Assembly: GCA_034505955.1 (NCBI GenBank)
Contig: JAPDQK010000024.1
Coordinates: 16,233-80,232, forward strand
Source: Zhuqueibacter pondensis
GTDB taxonomy: Bacteria > Zhuqueibacterota > Zhuqueibacteria > Zhuqueibacterales > Zhuqueibacteraceae
Direction of reading: 5' to 3'
Length of the DNA: 64,000 nucleotides
Position 1 is the first letter of the stretch; each line of letters begins with the position of its first letter. The notes under the pieces are model-generated. The model did not search any database and was not told where the DNA came from. It worked only from the letters and a program-made list of their open reading frames with translations. This document shows positions 26,702 to 35,359 of the stretch, piece by piece. The translations under genes were made by a program, and so were the position numbers.

Positions 26702-27561
26702 AAGACCCCACGCTGCCTTTCCAGGAAGGCGATCCGGTTGTTTTTTTGGACAGAAAACAACGTTCGTATTATGATGTTTTAAGTGCCGGCAAGAAGACCG
26801 ATGTCCGTGGCAATCTATTGCCGCATGATGCGATTATTGGACGGCACGAGGGGTTTCTGCTGCGCTCGCAGCGTGAAGTCCCTTTTTGGGTTTTTCGACC
26901 GACGCTCAACGAACATGTGGTCAACATGCCGCGTGGAGCAACGGTGATTTATCCCAAGGACCTCGGCATCATCTTGCAATACGCAGATATCTATCCCGGC
27001 GCAAAAGTCGTGGAGGCTGGCCACGGGTCCGGCGCGCTGGCAACGGCCTTGTTGCGCGCGGTTGGACCGACCGGCCTGGTGATTAGTTACGAAATCCGTC
27101 CCGATTTCATCAGTAATGCGCAAAAAAATTTGAAAAATTTCCTGGGTGAAATTTCCAATCACCTGGTGCGTGAAATCGATATCTATGAACGATTTGAAGA
27201 TGATGAAGTGGATCGTTTGATTCTGGATCTTCCAGAACCGTGGCGCGTCATTCCGCTCGCGGCGCCGCATCTTCGGCCGGGTGCCATCGTTTGCAGCTAC
27301 TCGCCCACCGTGCTGCAAGTCAAATCCTTCTGCGAGGCCCTGCGCCAGGCCCGTTGTTTTGTCAACGTCCTCACGCTCGAGACGATGCTGCGACGCTGGA
27401 ATGTCGAGTCGCTGTCGGTACGGCCGGAGCTGCGGATGATCGGACACACGGGTTTTTTGACTTTTGCGCGTAAAGTCGAGATCACGCTCAAAGAATCAAC
27501 CGAAGCATTACCGGAATCGAAGATCGGGGCAGACGATGAAGACGAAATTCCCGAAATGTAA
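26698..27561 (+). CDS. trmI: tRNA (adenine-N1)-methyltransferase TrmI
   Basis: SAM-dependent enzyme of 287 residues methylating A58 (sometimes A57) in the T-loop of tRNA. The N-terminal beta domain (GDPVVFLDRKQRSYYDVLSA, RGNLLPHDAIIGRHEG) and the catalytic domain are diagnostic, with motif I VVEAGHGSGALATALLRAVG and DRLILDLPEPWRVIP with the catalytic Asp. YPKDLGIILQYADIYPGAKV is typical of bacterial/archaeal TrmI. The ATG overlaps the thiI stop (ATGA). Confidence 0.94.
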   Translation: MKDPTLPFQEGDPVVFLDRKQRSYYDVLSAGKKTDVRGNLLPHDAIIGRHEGFLLRSQREVPFWVFRPTLNEHVVNMPRGATVIYPKDLGIILQYADIYPGAKVVEAGHGSGALATALLRAVGPTGLVISYEIRPDFISNAQKNLKNFLGEISNHLVREIDIYERFEDDEVDRLILDLPEPWRVIPLAAPHLRPGAIVCSYSPTVLQVKSFCEALRQARCFVNVLTLETMLRRWNVESLSVRPELRMIGHTGFLTFARKVEITLKESTEALPESKIGADDEDEIPEM

Positions 27562-27708
27562 GGCCTCGCCTGCAAGTGATCATTACGATTCTGTCAGGGC
27601 TGGAGTAATCTCCCTATTACGAGAGCTGCGCGCGATGCCAATTATCCGCCGGGAACCAAGACCTTACCCCGAGATCGACAATTCACAAGTATCTTGAGAA
27701 GGAGAAAG

Positions 27709-28191
27709 ATGCCCATGGCGAAACTGCGTAAAATTCTTGTGCCCACGGATTTTTCGGAAACCGCCAATCGCGCGGTTGACTATGCGATAAAGTTGGCCGA
27801 AACGAATCGGGCCAGGCTCATCCTGCTCACCGTCATTGGTGACCTGCCCTTGACCGACGAAGAAATGATGATGCTGCGGGTGAGCGTGGACAGTGTCAGG
27901 GAATACAATCGCAAACAAATCGAGGCCGCGAAACAAAAACTGCAAAAACTTATTCGCCCCTCCGTATTGAAAAAATTGCGGGTGCAATTTATGGTGCGCG
28001 ATGGCAAGCCGTTTGTGGAAATCATCCGTGCCGCGAAGGACACTGCTGCTGATTTGATCGTCATGGCCAGCCACGGCCACAGCAGACTCGCAGAGATCCT
28101 GCTCGGCAGCACCACCGACCGTGTTGTTCAAAAAGCGCCATGTTCCGTTTTGGTGGTGCGAGAAAAACAGCATGAATTCACACTGCCATAA
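27709..28191 (+). CDS. Universal stress protein (UspA family)
   Basis: A 160-residue single UspA domain. The N-terminus KILVPTDFSETANRAVDYA, the mid-strand VRDGKPFVEIIRAAKDTAADLI and the ATP-binding signature ASHGHSRLAEILLGSTTDRV through APCSVLVVR are all present, so it is likely an ATP-binding member. The start at 27709 has GAAGGAGAAAG directly upstream. It follows trmI by 147 bp and appears to be transcribed separately. Confidence 0.92.
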   Translation: MPMAKLRKILVPTDFSETANRAVDYAIKLAETNRARLILLTVIGDLPLTDEEMMMLRVSVDSVREYNRKQIEAAKQKLQKLIRPSVLKKLRVQFMVRDGKPFVEIIRAAKDTAADLIVMASHGHSRLAEILLGSTTDRVVQKAPCSVLVVREKQHEFTLP

Positions 28192-28233
28192 CTGCAGGCC
28201 GGATTGCTTGTCTGTCAAAAAGCATCTAACTTG

Positions 28234-28400
28234 GATTATTCACAAATTTTCACCGCGAAGACGCCAAGTCCGCAAAGAACAACACTTTGCCATTAAAGCT
28301 ATCGTCAAACTCAGTTTGAAGGCTGGCCTCTATCCAAACCAAACAAAACCAAGCTTTTTCAAACTTCGCGTTCTTCGCGTCTTCGCGGTTCTGAATAATT
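28234..28400. repeat. R4 inverted repeat of the ACCGCGAAGACGC type
   Basis: Outer words GATTATTCA (28234) and TGAATAATT (28392-28400) frame the inner ACCGCGAAGACGC (28250-28262) and its reverse complement GCGTCTTCGCGGT. The whole forms a 167-bp imperfect palindrome. The CGCGAAG word repeats in tandem on the right arm. This type of dispersed repeat is frequent in environmental bacterial genomes. No gene inside. Confidence 0.65.
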
Positions 28401-28405
28401 CAGGC

Positions 28406-28446
28406 TAAAAAGAAAACGCCCAACTGATTTTTCACCCGTTGGGCGC
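28406..28446 (-). terminator. Terminator of the barrel-protein gene
   Basis: Minus-strand hairpin with arms CGCCCAAC and GTTGGGCG, followed by TTTTCTTTTT. It lies just beyond the stop at 28465. Confidence 0.85.
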
Positions 28447-28464
28447 TTCAAAAACCGGACTGGA

Positions 28465-29070
28465 TCATTGGATGGTAAAGTTGAGCATAAAGCCTTTGGT
28501 ATTCCCCAGAATTGGGTTCTCGATCTTTACGAAATCATTGTCTTTGCCAATCCGGTACCGGGTATAGTCAAAATCCTTCCAGAAAAATTCGGCGCCGATC
28601 GAGAAAAACCGCATGAGGCGATACTCCGCGCCCAGCGCCCACGTCACTCCTCCACCATTCAACACGGTATCCGTTGCCTCAGTGCCGAGAAAAAATGTGC
28701 CGAGGCCGATTTTGCCATAAGGCCGCAACTTTTGGAAAGGTTGCAACTTATATTGCAGCCCGAACTCAAAGCCGACCAGATCACTTTCCAGGGTGGGATT
28801 CAGCTCATGTTGGTGCCTGCTGAGATCAGCACCCAACCACAACGTAACGCGCTGGGAAACTCCGTAACCGAGACGCAACGCCACCGCATCGCCCTTCTCC
28901 AAATTTTGCGAGGCCGGAACATCCTGCGTGCCGAATCCGAGATTGAGCTTCAAGCCGATATTTGAATACCTGGATTCAGCGCTGCCTTGTGCCACCACTG
29001 GCGTGACAATGCTGAAACTTAAACCCATTGTAGCCAGAACTGCAAAGGTGAGAATTATTTCGCTTTTCAT
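28465..29070 (-). CDS. Outer-membrane beta-barrel protein, 201 aa
   Basis: A signal peptide (MKSEIILTFAVLATMGLSFS, cleaved after VVAQ) is followed by alternating amphipathic strands (VALRLGYGVSQRVTLWLGAD, GFEFGLQYKLQPF, GKIGLGTFFLG) and a C-terminal strand ending in a hydrophobic/aromatic pattern (GFMLNFTIQ). The pattern fits an 8-stranded OmpA/OmpW-like or outer-membrane-insertion C-terminal barrel. The start at 29070 is chosen for the signal peptide and the upstream GGAGCAGCATCAT. It has its own terminator and is monocistronic. Function unknown. Confidence 0.8.
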   Translation of the reverse strand: MKSEIILTFAVLATMGLSFSIVTPVVAQGSAESRYSNIGLKLNLGFGTQDVPASQNLEKGDAVALRLGYGVSQRVTLWLGADLSRHQHELNPTLESDLVGFEFGLQYKLQPFQKLRPYGKIGLGTFFLGTEATDTVLNGGGVTWALGAEYRLMRFFSIGAEFFWKDFDYTRYRIGKDNDFVKIENPILGNTKGFMLNFTIQ

Positions 29071-29321
29071 ATGATGCTGCTCCGTTGATAGGTCATGACT
29101 ACAGCACAGACTGAAATTGCTCATGCCTATGGTGCAACAAAAGATGTTCCAGTTGGCCGGTCGCAGCTAACCACTTAAAATTTCAACAGTGAATCTTTAT
29201 GTCACCCTGTGAGAAATAACCACACTGTTGCGCTTGAGCCACAACATGACCGGTAATTATGCCGGGATGAAATCCCAAGAGAAAACACATGCGTCTTGGT
29301 TTGCGCTCACGTGAATGATGA

Positions 29322-29665
29322 TTATCCAAGGAGTTCACTCCAAAACTCGTCTTTGGTCACCGGCCGTTTTCTCTTGAATGAAAAGACTTTCAATTCGAAG
29401 CCGTCAACTTCCCGCACTTTCGCCAAGTTTTCACTGACGGCAGCAAGATACTTTTGTGCGCCGACCTTGTCCGTATCGCGCAGGCAAAAGTAGGCCAGGG
29501 CATTGATCGTGAATCGTGCGCTGTACGCATAGTGCCATAACTTTTTTCAAGGAGCGCCAAATAGAATTGGGTGAAAGCAGCGCGCGTTCTGAGATCGCGT
29601 GGCATTTCGGCAAGGCTAGTATCCGAAAAGGGGGCGAGTTTGGTAATACACTATACAAAAATCGC
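29322..29665 (-). pseudogene. Frameshifted remnant of a helical-repeat protein
   Basis: Two minus frames together give a coherent C-terminus. The first part reads LAPFSDTSLAEMPRDLRTRA and then AFTQFYLALLEKSYGTM. The second reads RFTINALAYFCLRDTDKVGA and then FKRKRPVTKDEFWSELLG. They are in different phases and join at about 29510-29520, so one indel separates them. In-frame stops upstream of 29665 show that the 5' end is also gone. It resembles TPR-like proteins. It directly follows dacB. Confidence 0.5.
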
Positions 29666-31180
29666 TCACTGGCCGGCAACCGGGCCTCTGCGAAATGCAC
29701 ACAGTTCGACGCCGATACGATCCTGAATTGACCGAATTAGCGTGCTCCCCGCCAAAAAATGCTGCATCATCATCGAAAAAGCAAGTTCTTCACCATCAGC
29801 AGTTGTAGTATAACCGGAGAGCGTACTGACCGCGCTGATCGTGCCGGTTTTGGCATGCAACACGCCTTCTGCCGGTGTGCCTTTCATGCGCCGGCGCAGC
29901 GTGCCATCCACACCGGCAATCGGCAGAGAGGCGGCAAACTCATTGCGCACGGCAAAGTTTTTCCACATCGCCACCAGCAGGTTGACGATATTGGCCGGCG
30001 TGATCAGATTCAGGTGCGACAAGCCGGAGCCATCAACATTGTAAACCGCGCTGGTATCGACCCCGACACTCGCCAGAAATTGCCGCGTGACCCGAACGCC
30101 CTTCGCCCACGTGCCCGGCCGGCCCAGCTTTTCCGCGCCGATGGTCTTCAAAAAAAGCTCCGCTGTCAGGTTATCGGAAATTTTGTTGAGATTGATCAAC
30201 ACCGGCATGATCGGAGCGCGATGCTCGGCGAGAATTTTGGTTTTTGCCGGCGCCAGACCGCGCTGGACCGTTCCGCGGACGGTAATCCCTGCATGTTGGA
30301 GAGCATCACGAAACAGGCGCCCGCAATAGATTTCCGGTTCCAACACATTCAACTCTTCTTCCTGCGGCGATTCGTCTTGAGCAATCGCGCCCTCAACGAG
30401 GATCGTGTTCTCGTGCTCCTGCCACTTGCGGGTGATGTTCAAATGCGGCAATCCCAGAGAATCAATTTGCGCCCGGCGTTTCACTGTCACACTGGTATTG
30501 ACGAGGGTGACATGATCGTTGGAGGGATCGATTTGTACGGAAGCGGGCTTGGCGATCTCTTTTGCCGGTGTCACACGGACCACGACAATGTTGTCATTTA
30601 CCGTCAGCGCGGAAATGCGCGGAGCATAATAAGCCGGATCGTCGTCCCACATCCAGCCACTGCCCCAGCGCACATCATCGAAATAGAAATCATCACAAAC
30701 AAGATTGCCGCGAATTTCCCGAAGCCCGATCTGTGCCAACTTCAGCGCAAGCCCCACGAGATCTTCATTGCGCAAATCCGGATTGCCCCGGCCAATCAAA
30801 TACAAGTCACCCTGCAGCACGCTGTCCATCTGCGCGGTTGTGTCACAAGCGACAATCGTGCGAAATACGTATGCCGGACCGAGCAAGGAGAGTGCCGCCG
30901 CCGAAGTCAGCAATTTCTGATTGGAAGCCGGATGTGCCAGAAGATCGGCGTTGCGCTCGTAAAGGGTCTCTCCGGTACGCAACGAAACAATTTTTACACC
31001 GGTGATGGAATGAACAAGCGCCGAGTCAGCCAGAATTCGATCAATTCGCTGGCGCAGCTCGACCAGGGATTGCGCGCCACGAGACGGCATTTTCATTTTC
31101 GTGGTCGTGGCACAGGCCAGCGCAAGGCAAGTGGCTAAAAACACGGGGATTCGCAAAAAGTGATCAGCTTTTTTAACCAT
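29666..31180 (-). CDS. dacB: D-Ala-D-Ala carboxypeptidase/endopeptidase (PBP4, DacB-type)
   Basis: Periplasmic class C penicillin-binding protein of 504 residues that trims or cleaves peptidoglycan cross-links. The serine active-site motifs are SNQKL (SxxK), SDNLT (SxN, in KISDNLTAELFLK) and HAKTGTISAVSTLSG (KTG). The N-terminus has a lipoprotein-like signal (FLATCLALAC), so it may be lipid-anchored. The start at 31180 is chosen for that signal and for GGAGGG upstream. It ends an apparent minus-strand run with the Nudix, pduL and aldehyde dehydrogenase genes, but is separated from the Nudix gene by 117 bp. Confidence 0.93.
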   Translation of the reverse strand: MVKKADHFLRIPVFLATCLALACATTTKMKMPSRGAQSLVELRQRIDRILADSALVHSITGVKIVSLRTGETLYERNADLLAHPASNQKLLTSAAALSLLGPAYVFRTIVACDTTAQMDSVLQGDLYLIGRGNPDLRNEDLVGLALKLAQIGLREIRGNLVCDDFYFDDVRWGSGWMWDDDPAYYAPRISALTVNDNIVVVRVTPAKEIAKPASVQIDPSNDHVTLVNTSVTVKRRAQIDSLGLPHLNITRKWQEHENTILVEGAIAQDESPQEEELNVLEPEIYCGRLFRDALQHAGITVRGTVQRGLAPAKTKILAEHRAPIMPVLINLNKISDNLTAELFLKTIGAEKLGRPGTWAKGVRVTRQFLASVGVDTSAVYNVDGSGLSHLNLITPANIVNLLVAMWKNFAVRNEFAASLPIAGVDGTLRRRMKGTPAEGVLHAKTGTISAVSTLSGYTTTADGEELAFSMMMQHFLAGSTLIRSIQDRIGVELCAFRRGPVAGQ

Positions 31181-31297
31181 GGAACACAGACCCTCCGAAA
31201 AGGTGAAATTCAAAAAGCGAACTGCTCTTGAAGTATTCACTGTTTTCACCACAAGATACCAAGAATCATGAAGATCTCATTGAGGCGGGACCACAGA

Positions 31298-32083
31298 TTA
31301 CCACCAATTTTTCATTTTGCCCAAGAGTTGCAAACATCCCTGCGCAGCCGGAGTGAGGTGCGCTTCATTCGTTTCGATGAAATGCTGCAAACTCAGTTGT
31401 TCTGCACTGACCGCAAACAATTCCACGAATTCATCGGCCTCATGCGCTTTTTCTGAAAATCTTTGCACCTGCTGCATGGACACTGGCAGTTTCAAAAAGA
31501 ACGCAAGCTCGGGTTTGCGTTGACGCCAGTTTTCTGCCAAGCCACAACAGATAAAATCATCAAGCAACGCAGGAGGAATACCAAGCTCATCATGCACTTC
31601 ATCCGCGATTGCGAAGAACACATCAGGGGTGCCATCACGCGCATGTTTGTCAGGATGAACATGACCGCCACTGACATCCAACCCGCCGGGAAACTCGCCG
31701 ACGTGCCCGCTGCGGCGGATCAGCGGCACGAAGCCATCCGCGGTTTCAATGACGGCACTGATGCCAAGTGCGCACACCGGGCCGTTTTCGCCAAGCGCAT
31801 TCAGCAATTCCTCAGTGTGCGCATTGCTGAAAAGCAGATCCCGATAACAGGTACGGGACAACGATAAGTGCAAATCACCATCGCGCACGGAAAAATTTTC
31901 CAACCGGCAAAGCGCGCCGTTGAAAATTCGTGAACTCCCGCCAGACATCAATTTCTCCCAATGGGCGGCGGCGCGAAGAGTGAAAGCTTCGGGAAAATGG
32001 TAAATAACCGGTTGGTAGTCAACGTGAACTTGCGCACGAGGCCAGGTTCCCGAGAGATGAATACGAAATAATTTATCAGGCAT
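31298..32083 (-). CDS. Nudix-domain protein (NUDT22-like)
   Basis: A 261-residue protein. Region GFVPLIRRSGHVGEFPGGLD through SGGHVHP and FAIADEVHDELGIP aligns with the Nudix fold. The canonical REUXEE core is degenerate (ADEVHDEL), as in NUDT22-type UDP-sugar hydrolases. The N-terminal domain (HLSGTWPRAQVHVDYQPVIY) also recalls NUDT22. It starts 22 bp after pduL, so it is in that operon. Role unproven; a nucleotide-sugar or CoA-related hydrolase is possible. Confidence 0.65.
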   Translation of the reverse strand: MPDKLFRIHLSGTWPRAQVHVDYQPVIYHFPEAFTLRAAAHWEKLMSGGSSRIFNGALCRLENFSVRDGDLHLSLSRTCYRDLLFSNAHTEELLNALGENGPVCALGISAVIETADGFVPLIRRSGHVGEFPGGLDVSGGHVHPDKHARDGTPDVFFAIADEVHDELGIPPALLDDFICCGLAENWRQRKPELAFFLKLPVSMQQVQRFSEKAHEADEFVELFAVSAEQLSLQHFIETNEAHLTPAAQGCLQLLGKMKNWW

Positions 32084-32104
32084 GTTTCCGCTGTACAAAC
32101 AGCC

Positions 32105-32857
32105 TCAGATGAAAACGTTGTGGGTTTTTGCCAGCTCAGCCGCGGCCGGTGTGATTTTGGCACCGGCCGGCACTTTGATCCGTCGTTTCTCGAGAATGGC
32201 CCGGCGCACATCATTTTCGGTGATGAGCTTCTTGGCTGATTTCGCCACTTGGCAGGACGAGAACCCGAGAATGCGAACCTCATCTCCGGTTTTGAGACCG
32301 GCGGCATTGGCCTCATCGGTATCAATATGGAAATCGAGCACGAAGCTTTCGTGAACACGGATAAGAACATTATCGAAGATCACGGTGCGATCTTCGGAAT
32401 TGGGAGGGAACACTTGGCCGATGGGAGCCACGATCACGCGGTCACGATCTTTGACCCCAAATTTTTTGGCATCGGCCGGCGACATGTGAATATGGCGCTG
32501 GGCAATAATGACGCCTTCTTTTAAATCCAACTCGCCTTTCGGACCAATGAGACGGACACTCGCCGAGCCTTCGAGATCACCGGAGTAACGCACCGGCGGA
32601 TCGAGGCCGAGCAAAATGGCGTCGCTGCGCGAAATTTCGAGCTGCGTCTTTCCCCGTGTCGGTCCCACGATGCGAATCTTTTCGATCTTCCCCTTCGGCC
32701 CAACCACGGTGAGCGTTTCATTCGCGGCAAACTGGCCTTTTTGCGAAATGTCCCGCAGCTTGCTCAGTTGATAGCCAGTGCCGAAAAGAATTTCCAAATC
32801 GGCTTGCGATATGTGAAAATGGCGATTGGAAATGCCGACGGGGATGGTGAGGGGCAT
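32105..32857 (-). CDS. pduL: Phosphate acyltransferase PduL
   Basis: Zinc phosphotransacylase of 250 residues converting acyl-CoA plus phosphate to acyl-phosphate, the type used inside metabolosomes. Duplicated PduL domains each bring metal ligands: SNRHFHIS, AQRHIHMS and LDFHIDTDEANAAG. The C-terminal KVPAGAKITPAAAELAKTHN is typical. There is no N-terminal encapsulation extension, unlike the Salmonella enzyme. It sits 60 bp downstream of the acylating aldehyde dehydrogenase. Together they would turn an aldehyde into acyl-phosphate, yielding NADH and, with a kinase, ATP. Confidence 0.94.
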   Translation of the reverse strand: MPLTIPVGISNRHFHISQADLEILFGTGYQLSKLRDISQKGQFAANETLTVVGPKGKIEKIRIVGPTRGKTQLEISRSDAILLGLDPPVRYSGDLEGSASVRLIGPKGELDLKEGVIIAQRHIHMSPADAKKFGVKDRDRVIVAPIGQVFPPNSEDRTVIFDNVLIRVHESFVLDFHIDTDEANAAGLKTGDEVRILGFSSCQVAKSAKKLITENDVRRAILEKRRIKVPAGAKITPAAAELAKTHNVFI

Positions 32858-32917
32858 GGTTAGCCTATGGTATTGATGATTAGCTCGCTTTCTTTTTGGG
32901 CAATTTATCTTTTTTGC

Positions 32918-34531
32918 CTACTTTCGCCTCGTCTTCACAAACTCACTCACAATCTTATCAACTTGCTCGCCGCTCATTTTGCTGGTGCCATATTTTCTTT
33001 CCGGAGATTCGCGCCCGGCAAGCCACGGCTTGTCAGCAGGCGTTTCCATGGATTTCACAGGACCCTTGCGCGAAACTGCGGAGGACAAAGCCTTTTGATA
33101 CGGGAACTCCGCAGCGCGAGATGTCGAGGCCGGCAATGTTGGGCGCCAGGCACCGGTTTCGCGCGGCATCGACAGCGGCTTGGTTTCCCAGGCTACACGC
33201 TTGATGTTGATGAGATGCACCGGGCCGATGTTGTCACTTGTAATATTGCCGCCATAAGAGCCACAGCCCAGCGTCATGCTCGGATCGAGCTCGGTCGTGT
33301 AACCAACGGCGCCCATGGCCGAAGGAGAATTCACGATAATCCGAAAGGCCGGTTTTTTCAGCGCAAACTGCATGATCACCTCCTGATCATGCGCGTGAAT
33401 CGCCAGCGTGTGTCCGCGCCCTCCGAAATTGAGCACTTCGATACAACGCTCGCAACCTTTTTGCCAGCCATCTTCAATGTAAAGTGCGAACACCGGTGAA
33501 AGTTTTTCCATTGATAGTGGATATTGTTTGCCAACACCGGTCAAACGCGCCACCAAAACTCTTGTGTCTTCCGGCACGACAAATCCGGCCATACTGGCAA
33601 TGCGCTGCGGCGATTGTCCGACCATCTCCGGATTGATATGGAAGTCCGGCGTGACGAGTACTTTGGCCACTTTCCCGGCTTCTGCGTCATTGAGAAAATA
33701 TGCCTTCTGTTTTTTCAACTCTTCGATCACGCGATCGGCCACCGGCGCATCGACCACCAAGGCCTGTTCCGACGAGCACAGTGTGCCCCAATCAAAAATC
33801 TTTCCGGCGACCGCATCGGCAACGGCTTTGGGAATATCGGCGCTGCGATCGATGTAGACCGGCACATTGCCGGGACCGACGCCGTATGCCGGTTTGCCGG
33901 CAGAATAAGCCGCATGCACGAGGCCGGTGCCGCCCGTGGCCAGAATGACGGCAATATCGCGATGGCGCATCAATTCATTCGTGCCTTCCATCGTCGGCAA
34001 TGACAGACAATGAATGAGATCTGCCGGCGCGCCGGCACTCTCGGCGGCTTGGCGCATGACATGCACAGCTTCTTGCGTGCAATTCTGCGCGCGCGGATGC
34101 GGAGAAACCACGATGGCATTTCGGGCTTTTAGGGCGATGATGCATTTGAACATCGCCGTCGAGGTCGGATTGGTGGTCGGCACGACGGCAGCGACGACAC
34201 CCATCGGCTCGGCTATTTCGAGAATTTTGTTTTTTGCATCTTCACGAATGACGCCGACGGTTTTGAGGTTCTTAATGAATTCGTACAAATCTCGCGTCGC
34301 GAATTGATTTTTGATGATTTTGTCCCCGACTTTGCCGTATTTGGTTTCTTCGACTGCCATGCGTGCAAGTCGCTCGCTGGCTTTGAACCCGGCCTCAGCC
34401 ATGGCCGCGACGATGCGATCCACCTGTTCCTGGGAAAACTCTTTGTAACGCAAAAAAGCGTCGCGCGCTTTCGTCACGAGCGTGCGGACTTCCTGGATGG
34501 ATTGGAGGTCCTGATCCATGAGGGGTGGCAT
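32918..34531 (-). CDS. CoA-acylating aldehyde dehydrogenase (PduP/EutE-like)
   Basis: A 537-residue NAD+-dependent enzyme converting acetaldehyde or propionaldehyde to acyl-CoA. The nucleotide-binding region (VVAAVVPTTNPTSTAMFK) and catalytic cysteine (FDWGTLCSSEQALV) are present; GFGGRGHTLAIHAHDQ-like and MGAVGYTTELDPSMTLGCGS complete the family pattern. After the catalytic domain there is a Ser/Pro-rich linker of about 60 residues and then an amphipathic helix (SGEQVDKIVSEFVKTRRK). This tail resembles microcompartment encapsulation peptides. It is first in an operon with pduL and the Nudix gene. No shell protein gene lies in the window. Confidence 0.92.
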   Translation of the reverse strand: MPPLMDQDLQSIQEVRTLVTKARDAFLRYKEFSQEQVDRIVAAMAEAGFKASERLARMAVEETKYGKVGDKIIKNQFATRDLYEFIKNLKTVGVIREDAKNKILEIAEPMGVVAAVVPTTNPTSTAMFKCIIALKARNAIVVSPHPRAQNCTQEAVHVMRQAAESAGAPADLIHCLSLPTMEGTNELMRHRDIAVILATGGTGLVHAAYSAGKPAYGVGPGNVPVYIDRSADIPKAVADAVAGKIFDWGTLCSSEQALVVDAPVADRVIEELKKQKAYFLNDAEAGKVAKVLVTPDFHINPEMVGQSPQRIASMAGFVVPEDTRVLVARLTGVGKQYPLSMEKLSPVFALYIEDGWQKGCERCIEVLNFGGRGHTLAIHAHDQEVIMQFALKKPAFRIIVNSPSAMGAVGYTTELDPSMTLGCGSYGGNITSDNIGPVHLINIKRVAWETKPLSMPRETGAWRPTLPASTSRAAEFPYQKALSSAVSRKGPVKSMETPADKPWLAGRESPERKYGTSKMSGEQVDKIVSEFVKTRRK

Positions 34532-34559
34532 ATTGCTTTCACATTATGCTTTTATTCCT

Positions 34560-34635
34560 ACCCTTTCCCTTGCGCGTACTCGCTTTTCAGAACTCCCGGA
34601 AGCGAGTACGAGTAGGAGTACGAGTAAGAGAGATT
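34560..34635. repeat. Microrepeat tract (GTACGAGTA-type)
   Basis: Low-complexity tract with the words GCGTACTCGC, GCGAGTACGAGTAGGAGTAC and GAGTAAGAG just upstream of the aldehyde dehydrogenase. A related CTCCTACTCCTGCTC tract follows the arginase-fold gene at about 22773. It shows no gene. Confidence 0.5.
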
Positions 34636-34718
34636 AAAAACGGCACATCAATCTAATTTATTCGTTAATTTAACAAAACTCTGCTGAGTTGCAAGATGAA
34701 TTTTTCTCAGCGCTTTGT

Positions 34719-35109
34719 TTATATCCCCAGCGCCAGCCCCGTAAGCAAATAATGCGTCGCCCAATTCGCAAATTCTCCCAAGTGCTTGGTAAAGTCTCGC
34801 AACTCTGCCCCTAATTTTTCTTTTCCGTTGAAATAACAATGTTGCACCGCCTTGCACCCGCCGAGATCAGCCGCCGGAAAAGAATGGCCGCGACCGAAGT
34901 GACAAGCGAGAAACCGATTCACGCTCCCGCAGCCGATGAATAGTTGGCCGCAAGCCGTGAGCTTTCTGCGCGAGATTGCGGAGAACATCATCTTGTTGGG
35001 CAAATTTGTAAAAGGCTTCGCGTGGAAAACCGAGGCCGAGAATTTTACGGCGGCAGTATTCGGCGTGTTGCCAAACGGTTGGGGAGCGGGTTGACGGTTT
35101 GATGTTCAT
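34719..35109 (-). pseudogene. Decayed 3-methyladenine DNA glycosylase (AlkA-like)
   Basis: Minus-strand fragments in two phases. The 5' part (35109 downward) reads TVWQHAEYCRRKILGLGFPR and then FAQQDDVLRNLAQKAHGLRP, an N-terminal/substrate region. The 3' part, in another frame, ends at 34719 and reads GRGHSFPAADLGGCKAVQHC then YFNGKEKLGAELRDFTKHLG and FANWATHYLL. The latter matches the end of AlkA/HhH glycosylases, including the Asp of the ADLG motif. The intervening helix-hairpin-helix portion is deleted. Decayed by deletion plus a frame change; an assembly error cannot explain the missing part. Confidence 0.6.
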
Positions 35110-35359
35110 ACCAGCTCTGCCATTCGATTCCTGCAGCGAGAGCAGGAAAGCGTGTTTCCAACCGTGAAGACTTTACGACGAAAGTTATTACCACCAAAAT
35201 ACACCGTTGTCACTCAGGAGGCCTGCGGCTGTAAGCCTGCGGCCGTGGGCTACGCCCACGGGCTACGCCTGCAGGGAGTCTTTCGGGGCTGAGGCTTGGT
35301 TCTCGAACTCAAAAGGATGCCTCCTGCATGACAGGCTCCAAGAGTAATCTCTATTTTCA
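35110..35359. other. Intergenic region with R2 repeat
   Basis: About 250 bp with no gene. It holds R2 copy 2 (35220-35281) and a downstream R3-like tail ending in CTGCATGACAGGC. Confidence 0.5.
35220..35281. repeat. R2 GC-rich palindromic repeat, copy 2
   Basis: GGCCTGCGGCTGTAAGCC, then TGCGGCCGTGGGCTACGCC and CACGGGCTACGCC, ending TGCAGGGAGTC. It is the reverse complement of 18286-18337 with few changes. It lies next to the truncated NTPase gene. Confidence 0.7.
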
